Assembly (NCBI GenBank): GCA_002305715.1
Contig: DBQD01000074.1
Location: 1-64,000, forward strand
DNA length: 64,000 nucleotides
Source: Proteiniphilum sp. UBA1403
Lineage (GTDB): Bacteria; Bacteroidota; Bacteroidia; Bacteroidales; Dysgonomonadaceae
Reading direction: 5' to 3'
Shown: in pieces, positions 61,117-64,000 of the stretch
How the letters are laid out: every line of letters starts with the position of its first letter
How positions within the stretch are numbered: position 1 is the first letter of the stretch
The notes under the pieces: model-generated
What the model was told of the DNA's origin: nothing
Databases searched by the model: none
What the model saw: only the letters and a program-made list of their open reading frames with translations
Position numbers and translations under genes: made by a program

Positions 61117-64000
61117 TTAGAAAGTTGCATTTAATCCTACTGAGAAAATCCTTGTAGCAAGACCGCCTGTTTCAGGATCACCATATGGCCATTCTTTATT
61201 CCAAACAGCAACATTGCGTACAGAGCCAAATACTTTTAGTCTGTCGAAATTCAACATTGAAACAAATGATTTTGGTACTGCATAGGAGAGAGATATGTTC
61301 TCGAGACGAATGAATGAGCGGTCGAATAATTTCTGTGCTCCAGTGGCTCCAGCAGGTCCTTGAGCTTGAATACGTCCATACTCTTTAGAGGGATTCTCGG
61401 GAGTCCAGTATTCCTTTTTAAACTCATTGGCACCTTGAACCAGAATATTGCTGGCATTGTCGTTGTTCAGGTAGTTTCCTGAGAGACTCTTGTGCCCCAT
61501 GCGGGAGTACATGTTAATTGAAAGCGACCAGTTTTTATACAAGGTGAAGTCATTTCGCATTGACCAATTCACAGGTGCTGTGCGAGGTCCTTGATAATAC
61601 TTGTCGTTATTATCGTAGGCATAAAAACCGCTGGCATTCTTTTGAAGTGGGTTGTCAGGGTTCTTTTGAATCTTCGGATCTCCTGGTCTCTGATTATATT
61701 CTTTTGCCTCTTCCACTTCGTCTGCCTGCCATATACCAATCTGTTTGTAATCCCAGATTACGTCGATTGGCTGTCCAATATGCCATCCACTATTGCCTCC
61801 ACTACTGATGTCGTTTCGTTCTTTTCTTCCGATTACATTACCGTTATCATCGAGTATGTCTTCGTATTCGAAGTAAAGATGTTCGATTCTGTTACGGTTG
61901 TATGCAAGGTTAACAGTGGTACTCCATTCTAGGTCGGGTCTTTTGATATTCACTGTGGTGAGTGATAATTCAAATCCCTTGTTCGATACTTCACCAAGAT
62001 TGGTGGTCATGGATGAGAAGCCCGAGAATTGCGTTAAGGTTTGTGGCATGATCATATCGCGAGTCGTAACCGAGTAACCTTCAATTGTACCGGAAATGCG
62101 ATTGTTCAGGAATCCAAAATCTAATCCCACATTCAACGCTTCTGATTTTTCCCATTGCAGATTAGGGTTAGCCATACGACTGATTTGCAAATAGTGGAAA
62201 TTTACGAGATTTCCTTGACTGTCGATGTAACCATATCTGTTGGTTCCTCCAGTTTGCAAGTTTGCCAATGAGATATAGGGGTCACCCAGTGAACGGTTAC
62301 CATTTTTACCCCATGTTAAACGAAGCTTACCATAATTCATTGGTTCCCAGTTGAAGTATTCTTCGTTTGAGAAGGTCCATGCTGTCGCGATGGATGGGAA
62401 TGTAGCATAGGGATTGTTCTGTCCGAAAGCCGAATATCCATCGCGACGCAACGATGCAGTAACCATATAACGGTCATCATATGAGTAGAATAAACGACCA
62501 AGCAATGCTTCAGCTGAGTGACGATTGTCTGTTGTAGAATAGTTACTGTTATCTTTTGTACTGTTAGAAGTGTTGTGATAACCCAGTGCATCAGAAGGTT
62601 GGAAGTTTCTTGCTTCAATACGATCTTGCCACTGCTGACGTCTCTCGGCTTCCTGAACCAATGTGACATTAACACGATGTACATTGGCAAAAGTATGCTC
62701 CCAATGGATCTGGTTGTTAAGTGACCAGTCGAATTTCCAACTATTCTCCCTGTTAACTAAACCATGGTGACTTGAATTCCAGGTTGGATGAGCTGATGAT
62801 TCCCAATAGTAATCGTGGAAGAATTGGAATCGGGGTTGGGCATTGAACGTATAAGTGATACCGAGAGGTAGTTTTACTTTGGCATTGAAAATGGTATTCA
62901 ATACAATAAAACCTCTATCAAGTTCCATGTATTGACGTTCAAAGTCGAAGTTCTTACCCAATCTGTTTGCTGCTCCATGAGGGAATTGCGCCAACGAACC
63001 ATCTTCATTTTGATAAACACCAAAAGGAGAGTTGCGCAACTGGTTGTTTTGAGCTTCGTAGTCTGATGTCGTCAAATTCGGTTGGATATCGCCGTCACTA
63101 CGTTGTTGGAAGTTTACGTTGGCGCCTAATTCGAGCCAATCGGTAACCTTACCGTCAACCTTCAAGTTGGAACGAATATTATCGAAGAAGTTACCGGTTA
63201 CAGCACCTTCATTGTGTTGATATCCAAAGGACATATAGTAATTGATGCGTTCACTTGCACCGGATACACTTGCATTGTAATCTTGGTTGATACCTGTACG
63301 GAATGTGTGTTTCCACCAGTCGAAAGTTTTACCTGCTACATAATTGTCCAGCAATAATTGAGTCCCTTCTGCACCTAGACCCAAACGGCGGGCATAGAGG
63401 CTTTTATCTGGTTCTCCATCATATGGTAAGATAGATCCTGTTGTTCTCCAGGTATTCAAGTCGATACCCAACTTGGATAGATTATCTGGATGGTCAAAAT
63501 ATCCACGAGGAGCAGTACCTGTTTGATACGCCTCGTAAACACCTGTCGTTGGATTCAGGCCGTAAGTGGCAGCTTTGTAATAATCTTCACGGTGTTGCAT
63601 ATACTCTTGTGGATTCCACATTTCGCGATAAGCGCTTTTCGTTGTGGTACCGATATTGAAATTAACATTCACAACGGGCTTGCCTAATTGACCCTTTTTG
63701 GTTGTGATGATGATCACACCGTTTGCTGCTTGTGCACCATAAATAGCTGCAGCAGAAGCGTCTTTAAGAATGTCGATTTGACCAATGTCGTCGGGGTTGA
63801 TTTCAGACATTTCACCAAAAAACATCATTCCGTCAAGAACGATCAATGGTTCATTGTGGTTTCCATCTGAATATACAGAACGTTGTCCGCGGATCTGGAT
63901 AGAGCCACCGCTCTTTGCAGAAGCATCATAACTTACTGCCAAACCTGCAGTACCACGGAGAATGTCTTGTATAGTCTTGGGGTTCTCGTCGGCAATCTTA
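61117..64000 (-). CDS. SusC/RagA family TonB-dependent transporter, N terminus beyond the window
   Basis: The frame runs to the window end without a stop, so at least 961 residues are present and the signal peptide, carboxypeptidase-like domain and TonB box are missing. The plug is recognisable (IRGQRSVYS; PLIVLDGMMFFGEMSEINPDDIGQIDILKDASAAAIYGAQAANGVIIITTKKG) and the barrel ends IFSVGLNATF. It imports oligosaccharides released at the surface, with the SusD encoded downstream. It leads the unit of CAZymes down to 51231. Its regulator is not in the window. Confidence 0.95.
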   Translation of the reverse strand, partial: KIADENPKTIQDILRGTAGLAVSYDASAKSGGSIQIRGQRSVYSDGNHNEPLIVLDGMMFFGEMSEINPDDIGQIDILKDASAAAIYGAQAANGVIIITTKKGQLGKPVVNVNFNIGTTTKSAYREMWNPQEYMQHREDYYKAATYGLNPTTGVYEAYQTGTAPRGYFDHPDNLSKLGIDLNTWRTTGSILPYDGEPDKSLYARRLGLGAEGTQLLLDNYVAGKTFDWWKHTFRTGINQDYNASVSGASERINYYMSFGYQHNEGAVTGNFFDNIRSNLKVDGKVTDWLELGANVNFQQRSDGDIQPNLTTSDYEAQNNQLRNSPFGVYQNEDGSLAQFPHGAANRLGKNFDFERQYMELDRGFIVLNTIFNAKVKLPLGITYTFNAQPRFQFFHDYYWESSAHPTWNSSHHGLVNRENSWKFDWSLNNQIHWEHTFANVHRVNVTLVQEAERRQQWQDRIEARNFQPSDALGYHNTSNSTKDNSNYSTTDNRHSAEALLGRLFYSYDDRYMVTASLRRDGYSAFGQNNPYATFPSIATAWTFSNEEYFNWEPMNYGKLRLTWGKNGNRSLGDPYISLANLQTGGTNRYGYIDSQGNLVNFHYLQISRMANPNLQWEKSEALNVGLDFGFLNNRISGTIEGYSVTTRDMIMPQTLTQFSGFSSMTTNLGEVSNKGFELSLTTVNIKRPDLEWSTTVNLAYNRNRIEHLYFEYEDILDDNGNVIGRKERNDISSGGNSGWHIGQPIDVIWDYKQIGIWQADEVEEAKEYNQRPGDPKIQKNPDNPLQKNASGFYAYDNNDKYYQGPRTAPVNWSMRNDFTLYKNWSLSINMYSRMGHKSLSGNYLNNDNASNILVQGANEFKKEYWTPENPSKEYGRIQAQGPAGATGAQKLFDRSFIRLENISLSYAVPKSFVSMLNFDRLKVFGSVRNVAVWNKEWPYGDPETGGLATRIFSVGLNATF

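Noticed and set aside
1..64000. CRISPR arrays, insertion sequences, prophage and plasmid genes
   Set aside because: No regularly spaced repeats, transposases, phage structural genes or replication genes were found in either strand.

Overview
The window comes from a chromosome of the order Bacteroidales, most likely a relative of Parabacteroides, Dysgonomonas or Proteiniphilum. The evidence is several SusC/SusD pairs, FecI/FecR signalling, many promoters of the Bacteroidetes form (TTG, about 19 bases, TAnnTTTG), few Shine-Dalgarno sequences, and the rpsU-xerC-hpf-tRNA order typical of this group. The genus is inference; no rRNA or marker search was possible.

Positions 1-25,000 are mostly core genome. 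On the minus strand lie rpsU, xerC, hpf and a tRNA cluster (Thr, Tyr, Gly), preceded by a secreted SGNH esterase and a three-gene hipB-hipS-hipT toxin-antitoxin locus with its own operator and terminator. Then come dnaK, a DUF4301 gene, a PorE-like lipoprotein and a DUF4835/PorD gene (both suggestive of type IX secretion), recN, rlmB, ridA, a YccF-domain gene, tatA/tatC, an endonuclease/exonuclease/phosphatase-family protein, the dipeptidase pepD, an OmpH/Skp-like protein, a glycosyltransferase, a MarC protein and enolase.

Positions 24,600-32,600 hold a trans-envelope signalling and uptake locus: an ECF sigma factor, a FecR-type anti-sigma factor, a SusC with an N-terminal STN domain, a SusD, and a TlpA-like lipoprotein with a DUF4369 domain. 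It contains no carbohydrate-active enzyme. A DUF985 cupin gene, tRNA-Leu(CAA) and a mannose-1-phosphate guanylyltransferase gene follow.

Positions 35,200-64,000 form a large arabinose and arabinogalactan utilisation region, nearly all on the minus strand. The right part (51,231-64,000) reads susC (cut by the window end), susD, GH105, a GH43-GH16 fusion, GH2 and a double-GH43 protein. The left part (35,221-49,797) reads GH97, GH51, araD, araA, araB, a GH43-like/GH51 fusion, GH127 and GH51. Between them, in the opposite direction, lies a Nudix-fold regulator of the Bacteroides AraR type, with a dyad operator candidate next to the promoter of the left operon. Together the enzymes could cut a type II arabinogalactan backbone (GH16, GH43, GH2), remove arabinofuranose, uronic and other side sugars (GH51, GH43, GH127, GH105, GH97), and feed released L-arabinose through isomerase, kinase and epimerase into the pentose phosphate pathway.

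The most notable features are the hipBST locus whose toxin carries an extra CxxC...HxxC metal-site candidate, the fused glycosidases, the arabinose operator, a hairpin repeat found in two distant intergenic regions, and a lipoprotein gene whose only plausible start codon lies in the T-run of the preceding terminator.
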